Shown: positions 33,279-42,891 of the stretch, piece by piece
Layout of the letters: the number at the start of each line of letters is the position of its first letter
Numbering within the stretch: position 1 is the stretch's first letter
The notes under the pieces: model-generated
The model's database searches: none
What the model was told of the DNA's origin: nothing
The model's input: the letters and a program-made list of their open reading frames with translations, nothing else
Program-made: the position numbers and the translations under genes
Assembly: GCA_015065455.1 (NCBI GenBank)
Contig: SVQI01000011.1
Location: 1-55,862 of the forward strand
Source of the DNA: Oscillospiraceae bacterium
GTDB lineage: Bacteria > Bacillota > Clostridia > Oscillospirales > CAG-272
Direction: 5' to 3'
DNA length: 55,862 nt

Positions 33279-34484
33279 ATGAAAAAAACATTTTTCAGTA
33301 TATTGTTAATACTGTGCTTGGTGTTAGCGTCCTGTTCGAATGGCAATAATGTTGAGTTTACGGAAAAGAATGAAACACAGGTACCTTTAACGAACAATAT
33401 ACAAGAAGTACCCGAAGAGAAGGTTGATTATAAGAAGATATCTTTTTTAGGGGCAGGGGATAATATTGTATATTTTGGTACAGTCAGAGATGCTCAGAGA
33501 AACGGAACACCTGACGGAAGAAAATATAACTTTAAGCCCATATATTCCGAGGTTGCTGACCTTATAAAAAATGCAGACGTTTCTTTTATAAACCAAGAAA
33601 CACTTATGTGCGGAGACGGATATCAGTTTTCGTATTATCCTTTCTTTAACGGCCCTCAGGATATGGGACACGATCTTGTAGAGCTTGGATTTGACGTGGT
33701 TGGTATGGCTAATAACCATATGCTTGACAAGGGTAATGCAGGTCTTGAGAAGACTATTGATTTTTGGAAGACGTTACCTGTTACCATTACAGGCGGATAT
33801 AAGACTAAGGACGATTATTCAAATATTACTGTTCACGAAAGTAACGGTATAAAGATTGCATTTTTATCATACACGGAGCATACAAACGGCAACGGTTCAT
33901 CTTCAAAATACGGTACGTATATTCCATATCTGAAGAATGCAAATATAGCCGAAGAGGTCGCCAGAGCAAAAGAAAAGGCAGATTTGGTATTTGTGTCTGT
34001 CCATTGGGGAGAAGAGGGAACTTTTAAACCCAATAATTTTGAAAAGGAATATGCTAAGAAATTTGCAGATGCGGGAGTAGACGTTATTTTAGGTCACCAC
34101 CCTCACGTGATACAGCCTGTTGAGTGGATCGAGGGCAAGAACGGAAATAAGACTCTGTGCGTATATTCGCTAGGAAACTTTATGGCAGAGCAGGCTTATG
34201 CTTACAATATGGTAGGCGGTATGATTACTTTTGATATTGTATCAGTAGACGGTTCAAAGCCTGATATTGAAAACGTCAAGTTTATTCCTACCGTGTTTGA
34301 CTGGGGTGACGGTTTTTATAATAATAAAGTATACTTGCTCGAGAAGTATACATCTGAACAAGCAAACAAACACGGAATTGGTAAATATGGAAGAAAAACG
34401 TCGTTAGCTCAGCTTCGTGGTTACGTATCAAACACAATAAATGATGAATTTCTTCCCACGAGCTATTTAGAAGCGGTAAAATAA
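33279..34484 (+). CDS. CapA/PgsA-like lipoprotein, copy 2
   Basis: A 401-residue paralogue of the preceding gene, lipobox L-A-S-C (Cys 19). Shared blocks: GAGDNIVYFG, NADVSFINQET, VGMANNHMLDKG, VSVHWGEEG, GHHPHVIQPVEWIEGKNGN and VYSLGNFM. In copy 2 the early GD motif is followed by Asn-Ile where copy 1 has Ala-Leu, and the E of NHEAP becomes NQET, so the metal or substrate site may differ. Starts 30 bases after copy 1 behind AGGAG. Confidence 0.88.
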   Translation: MKKTFFSILLILCLVLASCSNGNNVEFTEKNETQVPLTNNIQEVPEEKVDYKKISFLGAGDNIVYFGTVRDAQRNGTPDGRKYNFKPIYSEVADLIKNADVSFINQETLMCGDGYQFSYYPFFNGPQDMGHDLVELGFDVVGMANNHMLDKGNAGLEKTIDFWKTLPVTITGGYKTKDDYSNITVHESNGIKIAFLSYTEHTNGNGSSSKYGTYIPYLKNANIAEEVARAKEKADLVFVSVHWGEEGTFKPNNFEKEYAKKFADAGVDVILGHHPHVIQPVEWIEGKNGNKTLCVYSLGNFMAEQAYAYNMVGGMITFDIVSVDGSKPDIENVKFIPTVFDWGDGFYNNKVYLLEKYTSEQANKHGIGKYGRKTSLAQLRGYVSNTINDEFLPTSYLEAVK

Positions 34485-34514
34485 AAAAGTTAAAGATAAA
34501 GAAGGTAAAATGCT

Positions 34515-35573
34515 ATGTCAAGTTATCAGGATGTATCGGTTGTATTGCCGTCATATAAGCCCGATGAAAAATTACGCGGAGTAGTTTGCGGTCTTATTGA
34601 TGCAGGTTTTAAGGATATTATAGTTATTGATGACGGTGGAGGGAATGATTATAATAAATATTTTGATGAGATCCGAGATTTTCCCGAGGTAACCGTGCTC
34701 GTTCACGAAGTAAACAAGGGAAAGGGCAGAGCACTCAAAACTGCGATGGAATATTATATTTCCAACAGAAGCGGTGTCGGAATTGTTACTGCCGACGGTG
34801 ACGGTCAGCACGTTCCTACTGATATAAGAGCTTGTGCAGAAAAAATGATACAGAATAAGAGTGTCGTACTTGGAGTAAGAGATTTTTCAAAGCCTGAAGT
34901 TCCCCCCAGAAGCAAGCTTGGAAACAGAATTACTTCGTTTATGTTTCTGACCTCTTGCGGACTGAAGATATCAGATACTCAAACAGGACTTCGAGCTATT
35001 CCTGCAGAGTATCTTCCTGTTTTTGTTGATACAAAGGGGGAGAGATACGAGTATGAAACGAATATGCTTCTTGATTTCGGAAAAAACAATATCCCTTTTG
35101 ATGAGGTTGAAATTCAGACTGTATACATAGACGAAAACGCAACGTCACACTTTGATCCGATCAAAGACTCTATCAGAATTTATAAGCAGATATTAAAATA
35201 TATACTTTCTTCAGTAGGCTCATTTGTAATTGATATAGGATTGTTCTATGTGCTAAAGCTTATACTCGGATCTGTAAATCATGCAACGATTATATGCACG
35301 GTAATAGCAAGAATTTGTTCATCTATGTTCAATTATATGTTTAATAAGAAGCTTGTTTTCGGAAATAACAGTTCAAGCATAAAAACGTTGTTAAAGTATT
35401 ATGCTTTGTGTATTCCTCAAATGCTAGTGTCTGCGGGACTTGTTACACTTGTTGAATCTCTGTCAGGAGCAGAGGGGGCCGGTATTATTACGCTTGTAAA
35501 AGTAGTAATTGATACGTTTTTGTTTATCTGCAGTTATGTAATTCAGAAGAAATGGGTATTTAAGAATAATTAA
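34515..35573 (+). CDS. Family 2 glycosyltransferase fused to GtrA-like membrane domain
   Basis: A 352-residue protein. Residues 5-215 are a GT-A glycosyltransferase (VVLPSYKPDEKL, IVIDDGGGND, the DxD-like TADGDGQH) of the dolichol/undecaprenyl-phosphate mannosyl- or glucosyltransferase type. Residues 230-350 are a four-helix GtrA domain (VGSFVIDIGLFYVLKLIL, NKKLVF, QKKWVF). Such fusions load a sugar on undecaprenyl phosphate and help move it outward for glycan or teichoic-acid decoration. Target unknown. It follows the CapA pair by 30 bases. Confidence 0.88.
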   Translation: MSSYQDVSVVLPSYKPDEKLRGVVCGLIDAGFKDIIVIDDGGGNDYNKYFDEIRDFPEVTVLVHEVNKGKGRALKTAMEYYISNRSGVGIVTADGDGQHVPTDIRACAEKMIQNKSVVLGVRDFSKPEVPPRSKLGNRITSFMFLTSCGLKISDTQTGLRAIPAEYLPVFVDTKGERYEYETNMLLDFGKNNIPFDEVEIQTVYIDENATSHFDPIKDSIRIYKQILKYILSSVGSFVIDIGLFYVLKLILGSVNHATIICTVIARICSSMFNYMFNKKLVFGNNSSSIKTLLKYYALCIPQMLVSAGLVTLVESLSGAEGAGIITLVKVVIDTFLFICSYVIQKKWVFKNN

Positions 35574-35580
35574 AAAAATA

Positions 35581-35610
35581 ACACTCTGATTTGTTCAGAG
35601 TGTTTTTTTA
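35581..35610 (+). terminator. Bidirectional terminator between GT2-GtrA and recR
   Basis: Stem ACACTCTGA (35581-35589) with TCAGAGTGT (35595-35603) and seven or more T after it; A-run before it serves the minus strand. Closes two convergent operons. Confidence 0.88.
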
Positions 35611-35621
35611 TTTGTAAAGCG

Positions 35622-36230
35622 TTATAGCTCTCGTCTGCCTTCCAATGCGTAGAGCAGAGTCATATCGTCAGTGTATTCAAGATCACCGCCGGCAGGAATA
35701 CCAAAGGCAAGCCTTGTGATTTTTAGACCAAATGGCTTGAGTAACCTTGTAAGATACATTGCAGTAGCCTCACCCTCGACTGACGGGTTTGTAGCAATAA
35801 TAATTTCTTTGAGTTCGGGTGCAGTAACTCTTTCAAGTAGTTCCTTAATTTTTAATTGTTCGGGACCTATACCGTCAAGGGGCGAGATTACACCGTGAAG
35901 CACGTGATAAAGGCCGTTGTATTTACTGGTGCCCTTAACTCTCTCTATTGCCATAAGGACTTTTGCGTCCTCAACGACACAAATTACTGATTTGTCTTTT
36001 TCTTCGTTACGGCATACGGAACAAAGACCACCCTCGCTGAAGTTATAACATGACGGACAGTAATGTATATTGTTTTTTGCATTAACCAAGCTTTCTGCAA
36101 ACTTCAATACGTCTTCTTCCGGGGAATCTACAATAGAAAAAGCAAGTCTTTGAGCTGTTTTTCTTCCAATTCCGGGGAGACGTTGAAATTGTTCTATAAG
36201 TATTTCAAGAGGTGGAATAAATTCTGACAT
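35622..36230 (-). CDS. recR: Recombination protein RecR
   Basis: A 202-residue protein of the RecFOR gap-repair complex. HhH motif LPGIGRKTAQRLAF (18-31), zinc ligands Cys58, Cys61, Cys70 and Cys73 (YCPSCYNF to LCSVC), then the Toprim domain (VVEDAKVLMAIE, ATNPSVEGEATA). It starts 5 bases after the ybaB stop without a good ribosome site, suggesting coupling. The dnaX-ybaB-recR order is conserved across bacteria. Confidence 0.97.
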   Translation of the reverse strand: MSEFIPPLEILIEQFQRLPGIGRKTAQRLAFSIVDSPEEDVLKFAESLVNAKNNIHYCPSCYNFSEGGLCSVCRNEEKDKSVICVVEDAKVLMAIERVKGTSKYNGLYHVLHGVISPLDGIGPEQLKIKELLERVTAPELKEIIIATNPSVEGEATAMYLTRLLKPFGLKITRLAFGIPAGGDLEYTDDMTLLYALEGRREL

Positions 36231-36235
36231 TTTAA

Positions 36236-36583
36236 TTAAAACATTCCGGGCATACTAATGCTTCCCGTAATCTTTTCCATTTCTTTTTGATTTGTATCTT
36301 CAACAGTGCGAACAGCTTCGTTAAATGCAGCAGTCAAAACGTCAGCCAAAGTTTCTGTATCGTCGGGGTCAACGATATCTTTATCAATTGTAAGGGACTG
36401 GATCTGTTTTTTGCCGTTAATAGTCAAAACAACAGCGCCGCCACCGGCTTTAATTTCGTATTCACGGTTATCAAGGTCTTCCTGAAGTGCAGCCATATCT
36501 TCCTGCATTTTTTGTGCCTGTCTCAACATAGCCTGCATATTCTGAGGACCTCCGCCCATTCCCTGAGGTAATCTTGCTTTCAT
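36236..36583 (-). CDS. YbaB/EbfC nucleoid-associated protein
   Basis: A 115-residue DNA-binding protein. Gly/Met/Gln-rich start, a helix AQKMQEDMAALQEDL, the family core KAGGGAVVLTINGKKQIQSLTID (shown in parts), and a Gly/Met-containing end. It lies 33 bases after dnaX with AAGGAG before its ATG. Confidence 0.93.
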   Translation of the reverse strand: MKARLPQGMGGGPQNMQAMLRQAQKMQEDMAALQEDLDNREYEIKAGGGAVVLTINGKKQIQSLTIDKDIVDPDDTETLADVLTAAFNEAVRTVEDTNQKEMEKITGSISMPGMF

Positions 36584-36616
36584 TTTTAATTCTCCTTGTA
36601 TTTTATAGCTTTATAA

Positions 36617-38191
36617 TTATTTACTGTTTTCAATTATCTCATCAATGCCCGAATCGTCATCAAAGTTAGGCTTTTCAGCGTTTATTTCAACTTTGAGGTT
36701 AGAAATTGAAAGGGAAGTGTTTTCAATTGAGTTAATAAGAGAGATAAGCTTTTCTTTTACACTCGTCTGGCCGATTATATCGTAGGTAAACGTTCCGGGA
36801 ACTCGTATTACAACATCATCGCCGTCTTTGTATGCGTATGACATTCCGAGGAACGATGAAGTGCTTACGTCAGTTCTGGAGTATTTTTTTACAACCTCAG
36901 GCCAACAGTTAAGCTGTTTAAGAACTTTCTTTTGTTGTTTATCCGCATATACCGGTTCTGAGGGAGGTTCGTTCTTTGTTGTATCTGATTTTAAATTTTC
37001 AGAATCTTCTTTCTTTGGGGTAGGGGATTGAGGGATGAAATCTCCGACGGCTATTTTATCTTCAAGTGCGGTTATTCTTTCAGCCAATGCTTCGTTTGTA
37101 GCTGTTAATTTATTATCGCACATTCTGACAAGCGCCATTTCTGCGCATATTCTTTTTGATGCATTTGGTTTTTGCATAGCGTAAAAAGCTTCTTCAAGTT
37201 GATTTATATGTGATGCAATAACCGAATTTGAGAATCTCGACGCTGTCTGTTTTATTTCTTCAAATTCATTTTCCGTAACGTCAAGATAGTTTTTAGGGGA
37301 TTTTGTGTTCTTTATAACGAACATATCTCTGTAATATGATAAAAGATCGTTCCAAAAAACAGTAATGTCAAGTGAAGAAATATGGAGTGTATTTATCTGA
37401 TCAAAAATAATTTCGTAATTTTTGTCACAAATGGCGTTAATTGTTTTAACCACGCTGCTGCGACTGTTTGTTCCGGTTGTTTCTATAACTGTTTCGGTTG
37501 TAATTTCATTATGCTCACCCGAACAAAGCTCAAGCATACTGATGGCATCGCGCATACCGCCTTCAGCCAATTTTGCAATAAGAAAGGCTGCATCGGAATC
37601 AATTTTAAATCCCTCTTTTTCTGCAATAAAGGATAATCTTTGTGCAATTGTTCCCGTAGGAATTCTTCTGAAGTCAAATCTTTGGCAACGGGAAAGAATG
37701 GTAGCGGGAATTTTTTGTGTTTCGGTAGTAGCGAGGATGAAAATAACGTTTTCCGGCGGTTCTTCAAGCGTTTTAAGTAATGCATTAAATGCGCTTGCCG
37801 AAAGCATATGAACCTCGTCGATAATATAAACGCGGTTTTTAAGCTCAGAGGGAGTATACAGAACCTCATCTCTGATATCTCTGATGTTATCAATTCCGTT
37901 GTTGCTTGCCGCGTCCATTTCATAGACGTCTGTCGCAGTGCCTGCATCAATAGAAAGACACGAGTGGCATTTATTACAAGGGTTACCGTTTATCGGGTTT
38001 TCGCAGTTAACTGCTTTTGAAAGGATTTTAGCGCATGTGGTTTTTCCCGTACCGCGCGAACCGCAGAATAAATATGCGTGCGTAGTTTTGTTGTTTGCGA
38101 CTTCAAATTTTAAAATTGAAGTAATATGGTCCTGACCGCAGACGTCTTCAAAATCAGCAGGGCGCCATTTTCTGTATAAAGCCTGATGCAT
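36617..38191 (-). CDS. dnaX: DNA polymerase III subunit gamma/tau
   Basis: A 524-residue clamp-loader ATPase. Walker A GSRGTGKTT (44-52), zinc ligands Cys63, Cys72, Cys75 and Cys78, Walker B IIDEVHML, and the LSRCQRFDFR sensor region. After residue about 370 comes a variable acidic linker and a C-terminal tau-like domain. The start at 38191 has AGGAGAGG before it and begins MHQALYRKWRP as in homologues; a longer frame to 38242 would enter the SRP RNA terminator. No obvious slippery heptamer-driven gamma form was checked. Confidence 0.95.
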   Translation of the reverse strand: MHQALYRKWRPADFEDVCGQDHITSILKFEVANNKTTHAYLFCGSRGTGKTTCAKILSKAVNCENPINGNPCNKCHSCLSIDAGTATDVYEMDAASNNGIDNIRDIRDEVLYTPSELKNRVYIIDEVHMLSASAFNALLKTLEEPPENVIFILATTETQKIPATILSRCQRFDFRRIPTGTIAQRLSFIAEKEGFKIDSDAAFLIAKLAEGGMRDAISMLELCSGEHNEITTETVIETTGTNSRSSVVKTINAICDKNYEIIFDQINTLHISSLDITVFWNDLLSYYRDMFVIKNTKSPKNYLDVTENEFEEIKQTASRFSNSVIASHINQLEEAFYAMQKPNASKRICAEMALVRMCDNKLTATNEALAERITALEDKIAVGDFIPQSPTPKKEDSENLKSDTTKNEPPSEPVYADKQQKKVLKQLNCWPEVVKKYSRTDVSTSSFLGMSYAYKDGDDVVIRVPGTFTYDIIGQTSVKEKLISLINSIENTSLSISNLKVEINAEKPNFDDDSGIDEIIENSK

Positions 38192-38217
38192 ATAACCCTC
38201 TCCTTTTACAGTTTTAA

Positions 38218-38524
38218 AAAACAAGATGCGATATAAGACCATACACCTTAAGATCGAATATGGACATATACCCGTTCACCGTATATTCCACTCGGAACAG
38301 GCGTCCTTGCGGCACATCGAACATACTGCTTAATGCTGCTCGGTTCCCCGCCTGACATGGTTCACAGCCATCAATTGCGCAAGACCCATTCTTCAACGCG
38401 GAAAAATACGGCACAGCAGTACATCTCCAATCCTCAAAAAAGGAAACCACCCCTGCTATAGCGGATTGCAGGTACAGGGCACCGCTAACTCCCCGGCCGG
38501 TATGGCCTTATATCGCATCTTGCT
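38218..38524 (-). ncRNA. ffs: Signal recognition particle RNA, large (Alu-domain) type
   Basis: On the minus strand the first and last about 20 bases are complementary (GATGCGATATAAGG near 38518, and CTTATATCGCATC near 38228), forming the long helix 5. Near the 5' end GGTGCCCTGTACC and CAATCCGCTATAGCAGGG match the Alu domain of Gram-positive SRP RNA. In the middle the helix-8 core reads CATGTCAGG, then CGGGGAACCG (GGAA tetraloop), then AGCAGCATTAAG. A T-run ends it at 38221-38216. About 300 nt, in the conserved place upstream of dnaX. It binds Ffh for membrane protein targeting. Ends are estimates. Confidence 0.95.
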
Positions 38525-38530
38525 CTTAAA

Positions 38531-38559
38531 ATTATATCATATTTCTTTCTTTTTTGCAA
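38531..38559 (-). promoter_or_regulatory. Sigma-A promoter for SRP RNA
   Basis: On the minus strand TTGCAA (38559-38554), 17-base spacer, TATAAT (38536-38531); the RNA should begin about 7 bases further on, near 38524. Confidence 0.8.
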
Positions 38560-38608
38560 TAGATTTTCTTCACATATTTTTATATATTGACAGTAAAACA
38601 GTCATTTA

Positions 38609-39322
38609 TTATAAAGCTTTTCTCAGATAATTTATTATCCTCTTTTCTTCTCTCGATACTTTTACTTGTGTAAGCCCAAGAAGCTCACCGGTTTGCTGTT
38701 GAGAGAGGTCTTTAAAATAGCGTAGAAAAATAATCTGACGCTGTTCTTCAGTAAGTAGCTTCATAGCTTCTTTTAGTGCCAGCTTTTCAGTCAACTTGTC
38801 AATAACAGCCTCATCGTCGCTTATGATATTGGCAAGTGTGGAAGAGTCGTCATCGTTTAAAGGTTCTTGTAAAGAGCGTACGGGTGCTATTGCCTCAATG
38901 GCGTTCACAACGTCTTCAATTGACAATCCGGTTAAAGATGCTAATTCTGAAACTGATGGCTCTCTTGAGTATTTTTTTTCAAACTCCTCTTTTTTTCTAA
39001 GAATGTCAATACCGTTCTTTTTTATAGTTCTGCTTACTTTTATTAGTCCGTCGTCTCTCAAATGTCGTCTGATCTCTCCGATTATAAGGGGGACTGCATA
39101 CGTAGAAAAAACGGTATTAAAAGAAAAATCAAAGCTTTTTACAGCTTTTATCATACCGATAGTTCCTATCTGTACAAGATCGTCGTATTCGCACCCTCTG
39201 TCTTTGAATCTAAGGACAAGTTTTTTAACAAGTCCCATGTTTTGATTTACAATAGTTTCAAGAGCTTCGTTGTCGCCTTCCTTTGCTCTTTTTATAAGAG
39301 TCAAGTTATCGATTTTCTGCAT
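38609..39322 (-). CDS. sigF: Forespore sigma factor SigF
   Basis: A 237-residue sigma-70-family factor of the SigF/SigG type: region 2 with GCEYDDLVQIGTIGMIKAV and FSTYAVPLIIGEIRRHLRDD; region 4 with LSQQQTGELLGLTQVKVSR. It directs early forespore transcription and is held by SpoIIAB. Its first 17 bases overlap the spoIIAB end, so translation is coupled. Position as third gene of spoIIA makes SigF, not SigG, the right name. Confidence 0.95.
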   Translation of the reverse strand: MQKIDNLTLIKRAKEGDNEALETIVNQNMGLVKKLVLRFKDRGCEYDDLVQIGTIGMIKAVKSFDFSFNTVFSTYAVPLIIGEIRRHLRDDGLIKVSRTIKKNGIDILRKKEEFEKKYSREPSVSELASLTGLSIEDVVNAIEAIAPVRSLQEPLNDDDSSTLANIISDDEAVIDKLTEKLALKEAMKLLTEEQRQIIFLRYFKDLSQQQTGELLGLTQVKVSREEKRIINYLRKAL

Positions 39323-39761
39323 TGTTTTTGAGATGCTTAATCATAGTGATACAAGTCCCTTTGCCAACCTCTGATTTGATTTTGAGTTTGTCGGTAAAGG
39401 AATTCATGATAGCAAATCCCATTCCACCTCTTTCTCCCGTATTATCGGTTGTGTAAAGCGGCTCCATAGCTTGTTTTATGTTGGGGATACCACAGCCTTT
39501 GTCTTTGATTTTGATTTCGACTGTTCTGTCGGAGTAGTATTTACCGCTTATGTAAATTGTTCCATGCTTTTCTTTATAAGCATGGACAATGCAGTTTGTA
39601 ACAGCCTCGGATACGGCTGTTCTTATGTCGGCAAGTTCTGATAGGGTAGGGTCTATCAAACTTACAAAGGCGGAAAAAACTTTTCTCGAAAAGCCTTCGT
39701 TGACCGAGTTTGACGGGATTTGCATTTTAAATTCATTTATCATAGTTTTTTTGTCTTTCAT
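39306..39761 (-). CDS. spoIIAB: Anti-sigma F factor and kinase SpoIIAB
   Basis: A 151-residue GHKL kinase. N box AVSEAVTNCIVHAY, G1 KDKGCGIP, and ATP-lid/G2 GERGGMGFAI are all seen. It binds SigF and phosphorylates SpoIIAA. The ATG at 39761 overlaps the spoIIAA stop (ATGA), with AAAGGAG about 10 bases upstream. Confidence 0.95.
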   Translation of the reverse strand: MKDKKTMINEFKMQIPSNSVNEGFSRKVFSAFVSLIDPTLSELADIRTAVSEAVTNCIVHAYKEKHGTIYISGKYYSDRTVEIKIKDKGCGIPNIKQAMEPLYTTDNTGERGGMGFAIMNSFTDKLKIKSEVGKGTCITMIKHLKNNAENR

Positions 39762-40081
39762 ATATATTTAACTCCTTTTTCTATGGGGATGAGTTTTTCC
39801 GTTCCTGCCATTTTTAAAATCTCCTCAATTCTTTCATTTGGGTTAGCAATCTTCAATACTCCCCCAAGTAAATTTACTTTTGTATATCTGCCTAAAATAA
39901 GACCAAGTCCCGAGCTGTCCATAAAATCAACTGCAGACAACTCCATAATTACTGTACTCGGCTGATATTTATATAATTCGCGGTCAATATCTTCTCTGAT
40001 ATATTTAGCTGAATGGTGATCAATATCTCCCCTTAGCTTAATATACAGTGTTTGGTTTGTGTAACTGATTTCTGTGTTCAT
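39758..40081 (-). CDS. spoIIAA: Anti-anti-sigma factor SpoIIAA
   Basis: A 107-residue STAS protein with the phosphorylation site FMDSSGLGLIL (Ser 56/57). Unphosphorylated it binds SpoIIAB and frees SigF. CGGAGG precedes the ATG. It is the first gene of the spoIIA operon and starts only 15 bases from the valS terminator T-run, so its own promoter is not obvious. Confidence 0.95.
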   Translation of the reverse strand: MNTEISYTNQTLYIKLRGDIDHHSAKYIREDIDRELYKYQPSTVIMELSAVDFMDSSGLGLILGRYTKVNLLGGVLKIANPNERIEEILKMAGTEKLIPIEKGVKYI

Positions 40082-40096
40082 TTAAACCTCCGGTAT

Positions 40097-40140
40097 ATAA
40101 AAAATGCTGTATCCTTTTGTAAAAATAGGATACAGCATTT
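40097..40140 (-). terminator. Intrinsic terminator after valS
   Basis: On the minus strand AAATGCTGTATCC (40140-40128) pairs perfectly with GGATACAGCATTT (40114-40102); a T-run follows. It lies between valS and spoIIAA. Confidence 0.85.
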
Positions 40141-40182
40141 CGTCTGCAAATTATGTCATAATATAGAGTTTTGAAAAATAAA

Positions 40183-42819
40183 TTATTTAATTTCGTTGAG
40201 TTTTTCGAGGGCTTTTTCTACACCTGAAAGAATTTCTCTGTGGCTGACAAGCTTAGCTTTTTCTCCGTCGATAACAGCCTGAGGTGCTTTTGACACAAAG
40301 CCTTCGTTAGAGAGTTTTTTCTCAATTCTTTCGATTTCGGAAAGCTCTTTTGCCTTTTCTTTTTCGAGTCTTTCTCTTTCTTTTTCAAAGTCAACGAGAT
40401 CTCCGAGAGGAATATAGATTTTTGCCGAGTCGGTGATTATCTGAACAGCATTTTCGTCCTCAAATGATTCAACGTAGGTTATCTGTGAAGCAGATGCAAG
40501 TTTAATGAAGAATGCTTCAGTTTTTTCGTTGTATGTGTCCTTGAATGCAGAATCAATATAAAGTGCAGCCTTCTTTGAGGGCGGAACGTTCATTTCATTT
40601 CTGCGGTTTCTTATTGCTCGTATTGCGGCAATAAGACGGTCCATAATGATTTCTTCGTTTTCGAAGCTGAGGTTAGGATCATACGCAGGATAATTGCTTA
40701 TCATGATGCTCTCGTTTTCATGGGGGAGTGTCTGCCATATTTCTTCTGTAATGAAGGGCATAAACGGATGAAGGAGCTTCAACGTGTTTGACAAAACGTA
40801 TGTGATAACGTTCTGTGCAACGAGGTTTGTTTTTGAGCCCTTGTCTGCAAAGCGGGGTTTGAGAAGCTCAATATACCAGTCGCAGAAGATATCCCAGATA
40901 AAGTCGTAAAGCTTTGCAAGTGCAATACCAAGCTCGTAGTTGTCGAGGTTAGCGCAAACTTCTTTAACTGTTTTGTTGTAAAGAGAAAGAATCCACTTAT
41001 CTTCAATTTCAAGCTCGCTTGCATCGGGAAGTTCTACTGTTTCTATGTCAAGATTCATAAGAACGAAACGAGAAGCGTTCCAAATCTTATTGTTGAAGTT
41101 TCTTGCAGCTTCAATCTTTTCGTCAGAGAATCTCATATCGTTACCGGGGGAGTTACCCGTTGCCAAAGCATATCTCAACGCGTCAGCTCCGTATTTTTCA
41201 ATAACTTCAAGCGGGTCAATACCGTTTCCGAGTGATTTTGACATTTTTCTTCCCTGAGCATCGCGAACAAGGCCGTGAATGAATACGGTAGAGAAGGGCT
41301 TTTCGTTCATATGTTCAAGTCCCGAGAATATCATTCTTGATACCCAGAAGGTGATGATATCGTAACCTGTAACAAGAACGCTTGTGGGATAATATCTCTT
41401 GAGGTCCTCGGTATTTTCGGGCCATCCAAGTGTTGAGAAAGGCCAGAGAGCAGAAGAGAACCAAGTATCAAGTACGTCTTCATCCTGACGTACAGGCGCT
41501 CCGCACTTTGGACATACTGTGATATCTTTTTTTGAAACAGTCATTTCTCCGCACGCGTCGCAGTAGAAAGCAGGGATTCTGTGTCCCCACCAAAGCTGAC
41601 GGCTGATACACCAGTCAAGAATATTGTTCATCCAGTTGAAATAGTTTTTTGAAAATCTTTCGGGAATAAATTTGATTGAACCGTCATTTACAGCTTCAAT
41701 AGCGGGTTCAGCCAAGGGTTTCATTTTAACAAACCACTGGTCAGAGGTTAAGGGTTCAACAGTAGTACCGCAACGGTAACAAACACCAACGTTATGGTCG
41801 TGAGGAACTGTTTTTACAAGGTATCCCTCTGCTTCAAGGTCAGCAACGAGAGCCTTACGACATTCGTATCTGTCCATACCCTCGTATTTACCTGCATTTG
41901 CATTCATTGTAGCGTCATCGTTCATAACCTTGATCTGTTCAAGATTGTGTCTCTGACCTACCATAAAGTCATTAGGGTCGTGTGCAGGAGTAATCTTAAC
42001 ACAGCCTGTACCAAATCCGATCTCAACGTAATCGTCAGCGATAACGGGAATTTCTCTGTTTACAACGGGGAGTATAAGAGTTTTTCCGATAAGATGCTTT
42101 GTATTTTCATCATTGGGGTTAACTGCAACGGCTGTATCACCAAACATTGTTTCGGGACGTGTTGTTGCAATTTCAACGTAGCCGTCTTCATCTTTAATCG
42201 GATATTTTATGTGCCAGAAGCTTCCGGGCTGGTCTTTGTATTCAACTTCAGCATCGGAAAGTGCTGTAAGGCAGTGAGGACACCAGTTGATAATTCTGTG
42301 GCCTCTGTAAATGAGTCCTTTGTCATAGAGATTTACAAACACTTCACGAACAGCCTTTGAGCAACCTTCATCCATTGTGAAGCGCTCTCTTTCCCAGTCG
42401 CATGATGCGCCGAGTTTTTTGAGCTGACTTATAATTCTGTTTCCGTATTTGTCTTTCCAATCCCAAACACGCTTTAAGAATTCTTCACGTCCAAGGTCGT
42501 ATCTTGTAAGTCCTTCGTTTACGCGAAGGTTTTCTTCAACCTTTATCTGTGTAGCAATTCCCGCGTGGTCCGTTCCGGGAACCCAAAGGGTAGAGAAACC
42601 CTGCATTCTTTTGTAACGTACAAGAATGTCCTGAAGCGTTTCGTCAAGAGCATGTCCCATATGGAGCTGACCTGTAACGTTCGGAGGGGGAATTACAATT
42701 GAAAAAGGTTTTTTTGATTTATCCTCGTCGGGTCTGAAAAAGCCGGACTCGTCCCAGTATTTATAGAGACGGTCTTCAATTTCGGAAGGGTCATAGGTTT
42801 TTGCAATTTCTTTTTTCAT
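40183..42819 (-). CDS. valS: Valine--tRNA ligase
   Basis: An 878-residue class I synthetase. HIGH-type motif HMGH (53-56, after PPPNVTGQL), the editing domain with [17 protein letters not shown] and [21 protein letters not shown] as KMSKS loop, an anticodon-binding domain with WQTLPHE, and the C-terminal valyl coiled coil (from about 810, [16 protein letters not shown]). Full length. Controlled by the T-box upstream. No recognisable defects. Confidence 0.97.
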   Translation of the reverse strand: MKKEIAKTYDPSEIEDRLYKYWDESGFFRPDEDKSKKPFSIVIPPPNVTGQLHMGHALDETLQDILVRYKRMQGFSTLWVPGTDHAGIATQIKVEENLRVNEGLTRYDLGREEFLKRVWDWKDKYGNRIISQLKKLGASCDWERERFTMDEGCSKAVREVFVNLYDKGLIYRGHRIINWCPHCLTALSDAEVEYKDQPGSFWHIKYPIKDEDGYVEIATTRPETMFGDTAVAVNPNDENTKHLIGKTLILPVVNREIPVIADDYVEIGFGTGCVKITPAHDPNDFMVGQRHNLEQIKVMNDDATMNANAGKYEGMDRYECRKALVADLEAEGYLVKTVPHDHNVGVCYRCGTTVEPLTSDQWFVKMKPLAEPAIEAVNDGSIKFIPERFSKNYFNWMNNILDWCISRQLWWGHRIPAFYCDACGEMTVSKKDITVCPKCGAPVRQDEDVLDTWFSSALWPFSTLGWPENTEDLKRYYPTSVLVTGYDIITFWVSRMIFSGLEHMNEKPFSTVFIHGLVRDAQGRKMSKSLGNGIDPLEVIEKYGADALRYALATGNSPGNDMRFSDEKIEAARNFNNKIWNASRFVLMNLDIETVELPDASELEIEDKWILSLYNKTVKEVCANLDNYELGIALAKLYDFIWDIFCDWYIELLKPRFADKGSKTNLVAQNVITYVLSNTLKLLHPFMPFITEEIWQTLPHENESIMISNYPAYDPNLSFENEEIIMDRLIAAIRAIRNRRNEMNVPPSKKAALYIDSAFKDTYNEKTEAFFIKLASASQITYVESFEDENAVQIITDSAKIYIPLGDLVDFEKERERLEKEKAKELSEIERIEKKLSNEGFVSKAPQAVIDGEKAKLVSHREILSGVEKALEKLNEIK

Positions 42820-42861
42820 GAGTTTTTCTCCATTTTATGTGAATTGTTATTAAAAAACTAA

Positions 42862-42891
42862 AAATAAAAAAATCCCGTGTAAAAACACAGG
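42862..42891 (-). terminator. T-box regulated terminator before valS
   Basis: On the minus strand CCTGTGT (42891-42885) pairs with ACACGGG (42880-42874) with one G-U, then a T-rich run. It should form when uncharged tRNA-Val is scarce and be replaced by the antiterminator otherwise bound to tRNA. Confidence 0.85.

Noticed and set aside
38214..38450. 78-codon minus-strand frame upstream of dnaX
   Set aside because: Lies entirely within the SRP RNA, which explains the conservation and GC content.
41794..42360. 188-codon + strand open frame inside valS
   Set aside because: Antisense to valS editing domain; Cys/Val-rich composition reflects the complementary strand.
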